Source: Alphaproteobacteria bacterium
GTDB taxonomy: Bacteria; Pseudomonadota; Alphaproteobacteria; Puniceispirillales; UBA1172
DNA: 14,981 bases
NCBI GenBank assembly: GCA_023259875.1
Contig: JALRFL010000230.1
Span: 1-14,981 of the forward strand
Reading direction: 5' to 3'
The stretch's first letter is position 1. Every line of letters starts with the position of its first letter. The translations under genes were made by a program, and so were the position numbers. The notes beneath the pieces were generated by a model, which saw nothing but the letters and a program-made list of their open reading frames with translations, did not search any database and was not told where the DNA came from. This document shows, piece by piece, positions 1-7,609 of the stretch.

Positions 1-1
1 T

Positions 2-754
2 GAGTTGCGGGCTATTCGTGGTAATAAAATCTCGATGATCTTCCAAGATCCGATGATGACACTCAATCCCGTTCTCACGATTGGTGATCAGATGATTGAG
101 TGCCTATTGGCTCACCGGAAAATTAATCAGGCTGCAGCAAGAGCGATTGCGTTACAAAAGCTTAAGCAAGTGCAAATCCCATCGCCTGAAAAACGTTTAG
201 ACCAATACCCTCATGAGTTATCTGGGGGGATGCGTCAGCGTATTGTGATTGCCATTGGTTTGTTACTAGACCCCGATATTATTATCGCAGATGAGCCAAC
301 GACGGCACTGGATGTCACGATTCAGGCTGAAATTATGGATCTCATGCTGAATCTATGTGAACAAAACAATGTGTCTCTGATTTTGATCACGCATGACTTG
401 GGCGTTGTTTCTCAGGTCACGAAAAAAATGTTGGTGATGTACGCTGGGCGAATTATTGAGCAAGGGCCAACAAAAGAGATTATTAATGATGCTCAACACC
501 CATATACACAAGGCTTGATGAACGCTTTACCACAGATGGCACTGCCAGGGAAAAAGCTCAACCAAATTAAAGGTTCAATGCCTCCTTTGCAGCGTATTCC
601 TAAAGGTTGCTCATTCAATCCTAGATGTGAGTATGTGATGGAGGTGTGTAAACATAACTTGCCTACGTTTACGCCATCGGGGAATTGCCAAGTGGCCTGT
701 CATTTAGTTGCCGAACTAAAGCGTGAAAACAAAATCATGAGTGAAGAGGTGTAA
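2..754 (+). CDS. Oligopeptide/dipeptide ABC importer ATP-binding subunit (OppD/DppD family), 5' partial
   Basis: This is one of the two cytoplasmic ATPases that power import of peptides or similar solutes through an Opp/Dpp-type ABC transporter. The frame is open to the left edge (codon 2-4 reads Glu, then Leu), so the true start and the Walker A loop lie outside the window. Counting from the TTG at base 5, the Q-loop (IFQDP) is at residues 12-16, the ABC signature LSGGM at 72-76, Walker B IIIADEP at 92-98 and the H-loop ITHD at 128-131. The C-terminal Opp/Dpp extension carries a cysteine cluster (C202, C208, C215, C228, C232) of the kind that binds an iron-sulfur cluster in this family. The stop is one base before the start of the next ATPase, so the two are co-translated. 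The substrate cannot be told from the ATPase. Codon use is gammaproteobacterial in style, unlike DNA beyond base 2550. Confidence 0.93.
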   Translation, partial: ELRAIRGNKISMIFQDPMMTLNPVLTIGDQMIECLLAHRKINQAAARAIALQKLKQVQIPSPEKRLDQYPHELSGGMRQRIVIAIGLLLDPDIIIADEPTTALDVTIQAEIMDLMLNLCEQNNVSLILITHDLGVVSQVTKKMLVMYAGRIIEQGPTKEIINDAQHPYTQGLMNALPQMALPGKKLNQIKGSMPPLQRIPKGCSFNPRCEYVMEVCKHNLPTFTPSGNCQVACHLVAELKRENKIMSEEV

Positions 755-755
755 T

Positions 756-1775
756 ATGTCGGATAAAGCAACTTCACTTGTTCAGATTCGTGATATTTAT
801 AAGCGCTTTTCAATCTCAGGCGATCTGCTCGATCAGTTACAGTTTAAAGGCGGCAAGATTGTCAGACATCGAGAGTATGTTCATGCCATCAATGGTGTGA
901 CATTAGATGTTATGCAAGGTGAGGCGTTATGCGTAGTAGGGGAATCTGGCTGCGGAAAGTCGACCGTTGCTCGTACCGTGATGGGGTTATTATCCCCAAG
1001 TGCGGGTGAGATTCACTATCGTGGAGAGCGTATTGATAATCTCAGTGATCGCGAAATGCTGCCGTACCGAAAGCAGATGCAGATGATTTTCCAAAATCCT
1101 TACGCATCGTTAAACCCGCGAATGACGATTATTCAAACGTTACAAGAGCCCATTCAGTTTCATAACCCAACCTTATCGCCGCTCGAAGTGCGGGATAAAG
1201 CGCACGAAGTGATGTTTTCTGTAGGTGTGGATGCGAGTTGGGGGGAACGTTACCCGCATGAATTCTCAGGCGGACAGCGTCAGCGTATCAGTATTGCTCG
1301 TGCACTTGCTGTCGATCCTGAGTTTATAGTGGCGGATGAGCCTATCTCAGCACTGGATGTTTCTATTCAGGCTCAGGTGCTCAATCTGATGATGGATGCC
1401 CAAGAGCAACGTAATCTGACATACCTTTTCATTACACATGACCTCTCTGTCGTTGAACATTTTGGTACACGTGTTGTGGTGATGTATTTGGGAACGGTTT
1501 GTGAAGTGGCGGTAACTAAAAACTTGTTCTCACAGCCAAGGCATCCGTATACGCAAGCTTTGCTTTCTGCGATCCCGCGTTTGGAAGATGACCGTCCAGA
1601 TTATATTAAATTGAAAGGTGAGGTACCTACGCCTGTTAATTTACCTTCGGGATGTGTATTTCATGGACGTTGCCCTCATGCTAATGAGCGTTGTAAACGA
1701 GAAGTTCCGATATTAAAAGCGCAAACAGATGGCACTCAAGTGGCGTGTCATGCTGTTGAAGAAGGGCGAATTTAA
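756..1775 (+). CDS. Oligopeptide/dipeptide ABC importer ATP-binding subunit (OppF/DppF family)
   Basis: This is the second ATPase of the peptide-type ABC importer, a partner of the upstream subunit. A GTG at 741 would extend the frame by five codons, but AGAGG at 745-749 sits six bases before the ATG at 756, so I start there (339 residues). Walker A GESGCGKST is at residues 62-70, the Q-loop IFQNP at 111-115, signature FSGGQ at 170-174, Walker B IVADEP at 191-196 and the H-loop His at 228. The C-terminal cysteine motif (C300, C306, C313, C331) is present. All ATPase motifs are intact. The gap to the upstream gene is one base, and 24 bases carrying a good ribosome site separate it from the peptidase frame downstream. 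An importer paired with a carboxypeptidase suggests peptide uptake and trimming. The permease and binding-protein genes would lie to the left of the window. Confidence 0.95.
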   Translation: MSDKATSLVQIRDIYKRFSISGDLLDQLQFKGGKIVRHREYVHAINGVTLDVMQGEALCVVGESGCGKSTVARTVMGLLSPSAGEIHYRGERIDNLSDREMLPYRKQMQMIFQNPYASLNPRMTIIQTLQEPIQFHNPTLSPLEVRDKAHEVMFSVGVDASWGERYPHEFSGGQRQRISIARALAVDPEFIVADEPISALDVSIQAQVLNLMMDAQEQRNLTYLFITHDLSVVEHFGTRVVVMYLGTVCEVAVTKNLFSQPRHPYTQALLSAIPRLEDDRPDYIKLKGEVPTPVNLPSGCVFHGRCPHANERCKREVPILKAQTDGTQVACHAVEEGRI

Positions 1776-1799
1776 TCGCATGAGTGTCAGAGGAATATC

Positions 1800-2759
1800 A
1801 TGATTAAAGTATCTAGTCAGTTTGATGCGGGCAATATCGAGACTATCTCAACTGAGAATGTGCGCGATATTCAACTCAAAATTCGTAAAGATCGTCACTC
1901 TGACTTCTTTCAGTGGTTTTATTTTCGAGTGCAAAATGTCGCTGGGCAAGCTGTGCGGATGCGCATATTGAATGCTGGCGACGCTGCCTATGTTGGGGGA
2001 TGGGATGGTTATCATGTGGTCGCCTCCTATGATCGTAAAGAGTGGTTTAGAGTGTCCACGACTCGCTATGATCAAGGTGAGCTGATTATTGATCATACCC
2101 CAGAGCAACAAAGTATCTATTATGCCTACTTTGCACCTTACAGCTATGAGCAACATTTAGATTTGTTAGCGGCCGCCTCACAATCTGATCGCTGTGAAAT
2201 TTTGGATATCGGCACAACACTTGAAGGTAGAGATCTCAATGTTTTGCGCATCGGAGATCCGACCACAGCTAAGTACAATCTATGGGTAACCGCTCGACAG
2301 CACCCAGGTGAGACTATGGCTGAGTGGTTTGTCGAAGGGATGCTAGCACGACTGCTTGATCTGGAAGATGCGTTGGCCGGTCAGTTGCTAGACGACTGTG
2401 TATTTTGGGTTGTACCGAATATGAATCCCGATGGCTCAGTATTAGGACACCTACGCACCAATGCGGCAGGCGTAAATCTAAACCGTGAATGGCAAACTCC
2501 TTCTTTAGAGAGAAGCCCTGAAGTTTTTTCAGTCATCGAACAGATCATGCCAGGGGAAAAAGCCGCCAATATGAATCCAGGTGGTGGCGGTTTTGGCAAT
2601 CCGTTTGAACGCGATATTGATCGCGTGGTTCAAGATGCCCGAAACGGTCTGGTGAGCGAAAAGGGCGCTAAAATGGATTATGGGGTTGTGTTTTCCGATT
2701 TCAAAAATCTGCAAGTTGATGCTGCGGCAACGCAGGCGCTTCGGGCAAAACACGCCTAG
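1800..2759 (+). CDS. Chimeric frame: M14 zinc carboxypeptidase N-terminal two-thirds fused to a HyuB C-terminus
   Basis: Residues 1-250 match an M14-family (COG2866-type) metallocarboxypeptidase: an N-terminal beta-rich domain (about 1-115), then the catalytic fold with the first zinc pair H168 and E171 (motif RQHPGE), the PNMNPDG strand at 206-212 and NLNRE at 226-230. The family next has a segment with the third zinc ligand (HGDE) and later the catalytic glutamate. Here the sequence switches after about M250 to a glycine-rich hydantoinase B tail (GGGGFGNPFERD, 261-272, then DYGVV at 293-297). A zinc ligand and the catalytic acid are therefore missing and peptidase activity is not expected. 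AGAGGA at 1789-1794 supports the ATG at 1800. Upstream it continues the ABC-importer operon. Downstream its HyuB part is followed after 15 bases by hyuA, as in a normal hyuBA pair. This is either a misassembly or a genuine in-frame recombination. Confidence 0.85.
   Translation: MIKVSSQFDAGNIETISTENVRDIQLKIRKDRHSDFFQWFYFRVQNVAGQAVRMRILNAGDAAYVGGWDGYHVVASYDRKEWFRVSTTRYDQGELIIDHTPEQQSIYYAYFAPYSYEQHLDLLAAASQSDRCEILDIGTTLEGRDLNVLRIGDPTTAKYNLWVTARQHPGETMAEWFVEGMLARLLDLEDALAGQLLDDCVFWVVPNMNPDGSVLGHLRTNAAGVNLNREWQTPSLERSPEVFSVIEQIMPGEKAANMNPGGGGFGNPFERDIDRVVQDARNGLVSEKGAKMDYGVVFSDFKNLQVDAAATQALRAKHA
2535..2560. other. Chimera junction between two unrelated operons
   Basis: Homology to M14 carboxypeptidase is readable up to about codon 248-250 (bases 2541-2549), and homology to HyuB starts at the PGEKAANMNPGGGG stretch (from about 2550). 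No insertion-sequence end, long repeat or tRNA lies at the switch. Gene content, operon identity and arginine codon choice all change here. The bases around CATGCCAGGGG could hold a few bases of microhomology, which I cannot test without both parental sequences. Confidence 0.75.
2547..2759 (+). pseudogene. hyuB: hyuB remnant: C-terminal ~70 codons of a hydantoinase B subunit
   Basis: This is the tail of an N-methylhydantoinase/oxoprolinase beta-type subunit. The glycine-rich turn followed by NPFERD, a helix ending in DARNGLVS, and the DYGVVF strand line up with the corresponding tail of the complete HyuB in this window (GGYGDPAERD ... DYGVVI). A full HyuB is about 520-600 residues, so roughly 500 residues are missing at the 5' side, replaced by carboxypeptidase sequence. 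It ends with TAG 15 bases before hyuA1, and the intervening GAGGAG (2763-2768) serves hyuA1. It originally belonged to a hyuB-hyuA operon. As it stands it cannot supply a working HyuB. Confidence 0.85.
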
Positions 2760-2774
2760 GTAGAGGAGTAGAAC

Positions 2775-4853
2775 ATGACGCAAAAATATCGTTTAGGAAT
2801 TGATGCTGGCGGCACCTTTACCGATTTTATTTTATCCAAACCTGATGGTGATGTGCAGTTGTTTAAGGTGTTATCCACACCACATGACCCGACAGAGGCT
2901 ATCCGCAATGGGCTTGCAGAAATCGAAGCCAGAGCCGGGGTTTCCGCGACTGAACTGGTGTCACAATCAGATTTATGTATCAATGGAACAACGGTTGGAT
3001 TGAACGCATTGATCACGCATCGCGGCGCTAAAACTGGGCTGATCTGTACCAAAGGCCATGAAGATTCCATTGAAATTCGTCTTGGTCACAAAGAAGACGG
3101 CTATCGTTATGATCCGCATTATCCACCTGCGGTTATGCTAAGCCCACGCTATCTGCGCAAAGGGGTCGAAGAACGGGTGATCTCAACGGGCGAGGTCAGA
3201 ACCCCAATGAACGAGGACGATGTGCGCGCCGCGTGTGAAGTCTTTAAGAAAGAAGGCGTGGAATCGGTGGTCATATCATTCGTCTGGTCTGTTCTCTATC
3301 CGGAACATGAAAATCGCGCGGCAGAGATTGTCCGTGACATGCTACCAGATGTGCATTTAACGGTGGGCAGTCAACTTTATCCGCAGGTGCGCGAATACAC
3401 CCGAACCTCAACCGCATTGGTCAATGCGTATCTAGCCCCTATTTTGCAAAAATATGTGGGCGCTATTGATGATTATTTTCAATCGCTAGGATCAGAAAAA
3501 CCAGTTCGGTTTTTTCAATCAAATGGTGGCCTTGCCTTGGGTGAGACAGTGGCCAGTCAGGCGGTTTATGCGATTAATTCTGGGCCTGCCTCTGCCCCAC
3601 AAGCGGCGACATTTATCGCCGAGCCGTGGGGTGATAAAAATATTATCACTATTGATATGGGCGGCACCTCATTTGATATTACCCTTGCCCATGACGGTAA
3701 GGCCAATGTGAATAAGAATATTGATTTTCTTCGCTACCGCATTGGCATCCCCATGATTCAGGTGGAAACCCTTGGTGCAGGGGGTGGATCAATCGGCTGG
3801 ATTGATGAAATGGGTCTGTTGCAAATGGGCCCGCAATCTGCTGGGTCTGAACCGGGCCCTGCCTGTTACAGCAAGGGTGGTGAAATGCCAACAACAACCG
3901 ACGCTAATCTGGTGCTAGGTTATCTTAGCCCCGGGGGTCTGGTGGGTGGCCGGCTTCAACTGGATTATGATAAAGCCGTTAAGGCCATCATGACCCATAT
4001 TGGTGAGCCGCTTGGCCTATCTTTGGAACGCGCGGCGCATGGGATGTTCACTATTGTAAACAACAACATGGTTAACGGTATCCGCCGGGTTTCGGTGGAA
4101 CGCGGATATGATCCCCGTGATTTTGTTCTGATGGGCGCTGGGGGTGCGACGGGTGCGCATATCACCGCATTAGCAAATGAGATTGGCATTGACCGTATTC
4201 TGATTTCTAAACTGGCATCAGGGCTATGTGCTTATGGGCAAATCATTTCGGATGTGAAATATAATTTCATGGCGCCAGCCCCATACCGGCTGGATAGTGA
4301 AAATGTCGATGTCACTCTGCAAGGCCTGTTTGATGGGCTGGAATCCCGTGGCCGTGACCAACTGACTAAAGACGGTTTTGCCGAAAAGGATATTCATATT
4401 ACCCGAACACTGGATATGCGCTACACGGGGCAGGTGCATGAGTGCACAGTTGAAGTCGATGCCTTTGATATCACGCCAAGTTCTATTTCCACATTGGTAG
4501 AAGCTTTCCATGAGCGTCATGAAGAGCTTTATATGTATTCCGAACGCCATAGCGCGATTGAGGTTGTGAATGTGGAAAGCACCATCGTTGGCCGTGTTGA
4601 GCGTCCGGAACGCATGAAACAATCCAAAGGAAACGGCGCGGATGCGGCAAAAACAGGATCACGGAAAGTTGTCTTTTCCAGTGATGGCGCGCGGATAGAA
4701 ACCCCTATCTATGATGGCTCAAAACTTGGGGCTGGTGATCATATTCAAGGCCCAGCGGTGATTGAGGAAGAAACAACGACTTTGGTGATTGATCCACATT
4801 GGAAACTTGTTCTGACCGACTCCGCGGTTTATGAATTGACCAAACAGAAGTAA
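2775..4853 (+). CDS. hyuA: Hydantoinase/oxoprolinase family protein, HyuA-type ATP-binding subunit (copy 1)
   Basis: This is the ATP-dependent subunit of the hydantoinase / N-methylhydantoinase / 5-oxoprolinase superfamily, which with HyuB opens cyclic imides or amides using ATP, in the cytoplasm. The 692-residue length is normal. The N-terminal actin-like phosphate loop is GIDAGGTFTD at residues 8-17, followed by NGTTVG at 70-75, the NSGPASAP turn at 268-275, the second nucleotide loop IDMGGTSFD at 293-301, the glycine-rich GAGGGSIGW at 334-342 and the family signature EPGPACY at 359-365. GAGGATGAH marks the start of the last ATPase segment. GAGGAG six bases before the ATG is a strong ribosome site. 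Its partner hyuB should be the gene just upstream, of which only the tail remains. The 3' end converges on the carboxylate-releasing amidase operon with a 25-base gap and no evident terminator. Related carboxylases (acetone, acetophenone) share this fold, so the exact substrate is open. Confidence 0.93.
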   Translation: MTQKYRLGIDAGGTFTDFILSKPDGDVQLFKVLSTPHDPTEAIRNGLAEIEARAGVSATELVSQSDLCINGTTVGLNALITHRGAKTGLICTKGHEDSIEIRLGHKEDGYRYDPHYPPAVMLSPRYLRKGVEERVISTGEVRTPMNEDDVRAACEVFKKEGVESVVISFVWSVLYPEHENRAAEIVRDMLPDVHLTVGSQLYPQVREYTRTSTALVNAYLAPILQKYVGAIDDYFQSLGSEKPVRFFQSNGGLALGETVASQAVYAINSGPASAPQAATFIAEPWGDKNIITIDMGGTSFDITLAHDGKANVNKNIDFLRYRIGIPMIQVETLGAGGGSIGWIDEMGLLQMGPQSAGSEPGPACYSKGGEMPTTTDANLVLGYLSPGGLVGGRLQLDYDKAVKAIMTHIGEPLGLSLERAAHGMFTIVNNNMVNGIRRVSVERGYDPRDFVLMGAGGATGAHITALANEIGIDRILISKLASGLCAYGQIISDVKYNFMAPAPYRLDSENVDVTLQGLFDGLESRGRDQLTKDGFAEKDIHITRTLDMRYTGQVHECTVEVDAFDITPSSISTLVEAFHERHEELYMYSERHSAIEVVNVESTIVGRVERPERMKQSKGNGADAAKTGSRKVVFSSDGARIETPIYDGSKLGAGDHIQGPAVIEEETTTLVIDPHWKLVLTDSAVYELTKQK

Positions 4854-4878
4854 ACTGCAAAAGCCCAGAATGGTGGCC

Positions 4879-5823
4879 TTAACTATCATCAGGGTCAGGT
4901 GAGGCGCCCTTGCGATGGGTGATAAGGCCATAGCATTCTGGGGCGCGGTGACGCGCAAAATCAAAAAAGGTTTGGCGATATTGTGTGGCCATGTCCAAAT
5001 CCATATCAGCGCATATCACCTCATCCTCAAGGGTTTGTGATTGGGCAATAACCTCACCTGATGGGGCAACGATAACGCTGTTTCCTATCATGGATGATCC
5101 TTCTTCGTTACCGCATTTCGCGGTGGCTATCGACCAGACCGAATTGAGATAAGACCCACTCTGCATTGATAACACATGATGAAAATCAGCTAAGGCATCC
5201 ACCTCGGGAAAACCGCTATGGTCATTCGGGGTGTTATACCCAAGACAGACAAGTTCTGCTGCTTGCAGAGCCAAAACCCTCCAGCCTTCAGGCCAGCGGC
5301 GATCATTGCAAATTAACATCCCCATGCGGCAATCCATCATCGGTGTGACAGGAAACCCCAAATTGCCTTGTTCGAAATAGCGTTTTTCGAGATGCTGATG
5401 GCGGCGCCCGGGTTGCGGTTCTTTATGCCCTGGCAAATGCACCTTACGGTATTTGCCGCAAATTTTACCGTTAGCATCCACTAGAATTGCGGTATTAAAA
5501 TATCGGGTTGCGCCGTCTTCTTGTGTTTTTTCTGCATAGCCTAAATTGAACCCAACCCCCAATTTAGCGGCCATATCAAACAAGGGTTTTACCGCAGGGT
5601 TTGGCATTTGCTCTTCATACCACTGATCGCGTTCCGCCTGATCATCAATGATCCAGCGCGGAAAAAAACTGGTCAATGCCAATTCGGGAAAGACGATAAA
5701 CCGCGCCCCTTTTGCCGCGGCTTCGCGCATCATTTCTATCATCCGCCGAACACAGCTTTCGCGTGTTTCGCTTCGTGAAATTGGCCCCATTTGCGCAGCC
5801 GCCGCTATTAATCGCCTAGTCAT
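4879..5823 (-). CDS. N-carbamoyl-D-amino-acid hydrolase (nitrilase superfamily)
   Basis: This enzyme hydrolyses N-carbamoyl-D-amino acids to the free D-amino acid, CO2 and ammonia, the last step of the hydantoin pathway. The 314-residue protein runs nearly collinear, from memory, with the Agrobacterium D-carbamoylase: MTRRLIAAAAQMGPI at the start, FFPRW at 53-57, NLGYAE at 93-98, LPGHKE at 130-135. The nitrilase triad falls at exactly the same numbers as in that enzyme, E47, K127 and C172 (in ICNDRRWPE). The substrate-pocket histidines H129, H144 and H215 are also kept. Its ATG overlaps the hyuB2 stop as ATGA (5820-5823), so it is translationally coupled as the last gene of hyuA2-hyuB2. D-selectivity is inferred from family membership. 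The 10-residue extra C-terminal tail (KGASPDPDDS) is beyond the usual end. A generic nitrilase is much less likely given the full match of active-site positions. Confidence 0.93.
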   Translation of the reverse strand: MTRRLIAAAAQMGPISRSETRESCVRRMIEMMREAAAKGARFIVFPELALTSFFPRWIIDDQAERDQWYEEQMPNPAVKPLFDMAAKLGVGFNLGYAEKTQEDGATRYFNTAILVDANGKICGKYRKVHLPGHKEPQPGRRHQHLEKRYFEQGNLGFPVTPMMDCRMGMLICNDRRWPEGWRVLALQAAELVCLGYNTPNDHSGFPEVDALADFHHVLSMQSGSYLNSVWSIATAKCGNEEGSSMIGNSVIVAPSGEVIAQSQTLEDEVICADMDLDMATQYRQTFFDFARHRAPECYGLITHRKGASPDPDDS

Positions 5824-7586
5824 GCGGAACGCAGCTTTCTGGTGGCTTCATCATCAATCTTGCCGTTGCGGATAACTACCCCATAATCGCGTTCTGCGGA
5901 TTCAGGGCTGATCAGTTCATCAAGCACATCTTCGAGAATATCGTTGGGGTCGCGTTCAGCCGGATCACCATAACCCCCTGCGGATGGCCCGATAGCAAAG
6001 AAAGTGTCGCCAATCTCGGTAGTGTGATAAGGCACTTTGGATGTGAGCGCTTCGGATTTACCATCCGCATGGATCAGATGCAGCTCAGCGGTCTGGCCAT
6101 CTTTGCCTCCACGAAAACCCCATGGGGCAAACCGGTGGCCTTCCCCTTCAACTGAAAATCCACCGGGTTCAAGAAATTGAAACGCACGGCAAGCCCCAAG
6201 ACCGCCACGGGTTCGGCCTGCGCCAGAAGTATCCTCACGCAATTCATAGCGTGTGACGCGCATAGGCAAATGGCTCTCAATATCCTCAATCGGGTTGTTT
6301 CGGGTATTGGCATAAAGCGTATCTACCGCGTCCATACCATTACGATTAAACCGTCCCCCGTAAGAGCCTTCAAAGATTTCCATATGCACCCAGTGGGATT
6401 CTTCTTTGAGTCCAGAAAAAGCAATCACCTTAAGGTTGCCAATTCCGGCTGACACTTGTTCAGGAACCGCCTCGGCCAAGGCCTTCATTACCGTATCAGC
6501 CAATTGATTTCCGGGGGTGAAGCGTGCGATCACAGGGGCTGGAAAAATGGGATTAGCAAGACAGCCTCTAGGCACATGAAGTTTGATAGGCCGCGTTAAT
6601 CCAGAGTTTTGTGGAATATATCCGTAAATATCTGAATCCAATAAAACGGACCGAATAGTCAGCCAGATGGAAATATCCACCGTCCCAACCAAAGGCATGT
6701 TAATAGGACGGTCAGAAACTTGCGGCGCTGTTCCTGTCAAATCAACCAGCATTTCATCCCCGGTAATGGTGATGGTCACAGCGAGGGGAAGATCACGACG
6801 ATCTGGATCATCAAGGAACCCATCAATGCAAGTGGTGGCATGATAGACACCATCGGGTACATCTTTGATAGCTTGCCGCATCAGGCGTTCAGAATAATCC
6901 ATAAGCGCTTCGCTGGCATCATTGACGGCTTTGAGGCCATAACGCTCAACCAAATCAATAAACCGATCTGCCCCAATCTGGCAGGCCGCCACTTGAGCTT
7001 CCATATCCCCAACAACCATGCCGGGGGCGCGCACATTATCTTTGAGGATTTGCCAAACCGCCTCGTTTCGGACGCCGCCGTCATAAACTTTAATGGCTTT
7101 GAACTGCAACCCTTCGGCATAGACATCAATCGCGTCAACAATGCCGCAACTGCCGGGGCTAAGCGCACCAACATCCAAATGATGCGCGGTTGTTCCAGAA
7201 AATCCGATCAACTGGTCATCATAAAAAACCGGAACAATAAGCGCGATATCAGGCCCATGGCTAGCCCCGCCATAAGGATCATTGTGCATGATCACATCGC
7301 CGGGCTTAAAACTGACGCCGCGTTCTGAAAACACTTTGATCACATTCTGGACATAACCGGGAATAGGCCCTGATTGTAATGGCGTGGATTGCACCGATTC
7401 CGCCAACTGATTTCCGGTAGCGTCAGTTAAGGCGGTGCCAAAATCTTCGGATTCCCGAATGATGGACGAATACGACATCCGCATCAGTTTATAGCCCATT
7501 TCAATGGCGATATTTTGTAATGCGCCTTGGATGACACTAGCGGTAACGGGATCAATGCTGGTGGGGGATGATGATAGATTTGTCAT
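5820..7586 (-). CDS. hyuB: Hydantoinase B / oxoprolinase family protein, HyuB-type subunit (copy 2)
   Basis: This is the partner of HyuA2 in the ATP-dependent hydantoinase-type complex and probably carries the amide-hydrolysing half. The 588-residue chain has the family start (DPVTASVIQGALQNIA), the NDPYGGASHGPD motif at about 102-113 and AHHLDVG at about 134-140, whose histidine/aspartate residues are the likely metal site. The C-terminal glycine turn GGYGDPAERD and DYGVVI close the fold. An in-frame TTG at 7601 and ATG at 7592 lie upstream, but GGAG at 7599-7596 would overlap or crowd those starts. It sits nine bases before the ATG at 7586, so I chose that start. It follows hyuA2 with a 23-base gap and overlaps the carbamoylase by four bases. 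All expected motifs are intact, in contrast to the hyuB remnant at 2547-2759. Confidence 0.93.
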   Translation of the reverse strand: MTNLSSSPTSIDPVTASVIQGALQNIAIEMGYKLMRMSYSSIIRESEDFGTALTDATGNQLAESVQSTPLQSGPIPGYVQNVIKVFSERGVSFKPGDVIMHNDPYGGASHGPDIALIVPVFYDDQLIGFSGTTAHHLDVGALSPGSCGIVDAIDVYAEGLQFKAIKVYDGGVRNEAVWQILKDNVRAPGMVVGDMEAQVAACQIGADRFIDLVERYGLKAVNDASEALMDYSERLMRQAIKDVPDGVYHATTCIDGFLDDPDRRDLPLAVTITITGDEMLVDLTGTAPQVSDRPINMPLVGTVDISIWLTIRSVLLDSDIYGYIPQNSGLTRPIKLHVPRGCLANPIFPAPVIARFTPGNQLADTVMKALAEAVPEQVSAGIGNLKVIAFSGLKEESHWVHMEIFEGSYGGRFNRNGMDAVDTLYANTRNNPIEDIESHLPMRVTRYELREDTSGAGRTRGGLGACRAFQFLEPGGFSVEGEGHRFAPWGFRGGKDGQTAELHLIHADGKSEALTSKVPYHTTEIGDTFFAIGPSAGGYGDPAERDPNDILEDVLDELISPESAERDYGVVIRNGKIDDEATRKLRSA

Positions 7587-7609
7587 AGCCATACTCTCCA
7601 ATTATCCTG

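Noticed and set aside
1848..2156. 102-codon minus-strand frame inside the carboxypeptidase part
   Set aside because: Antisense shadow of the M14 sequence.
4224..4622. 132-codon minus-strand frame inside hyuA1
   Set aside because: Antisense shadow of a conserved coding region.
4854..4878. Possible shared terminator between the convergent hyuA1 and carbamoylase genes
   Set aside because: Only 25 bases, with no stem or T-run on either strand.
6720..7328. 202-codon plus-strand open frame
   Set aside because: It lies wholly antisense inside hyuB2, whose motifs are intact, and the translation has no recognisable features.
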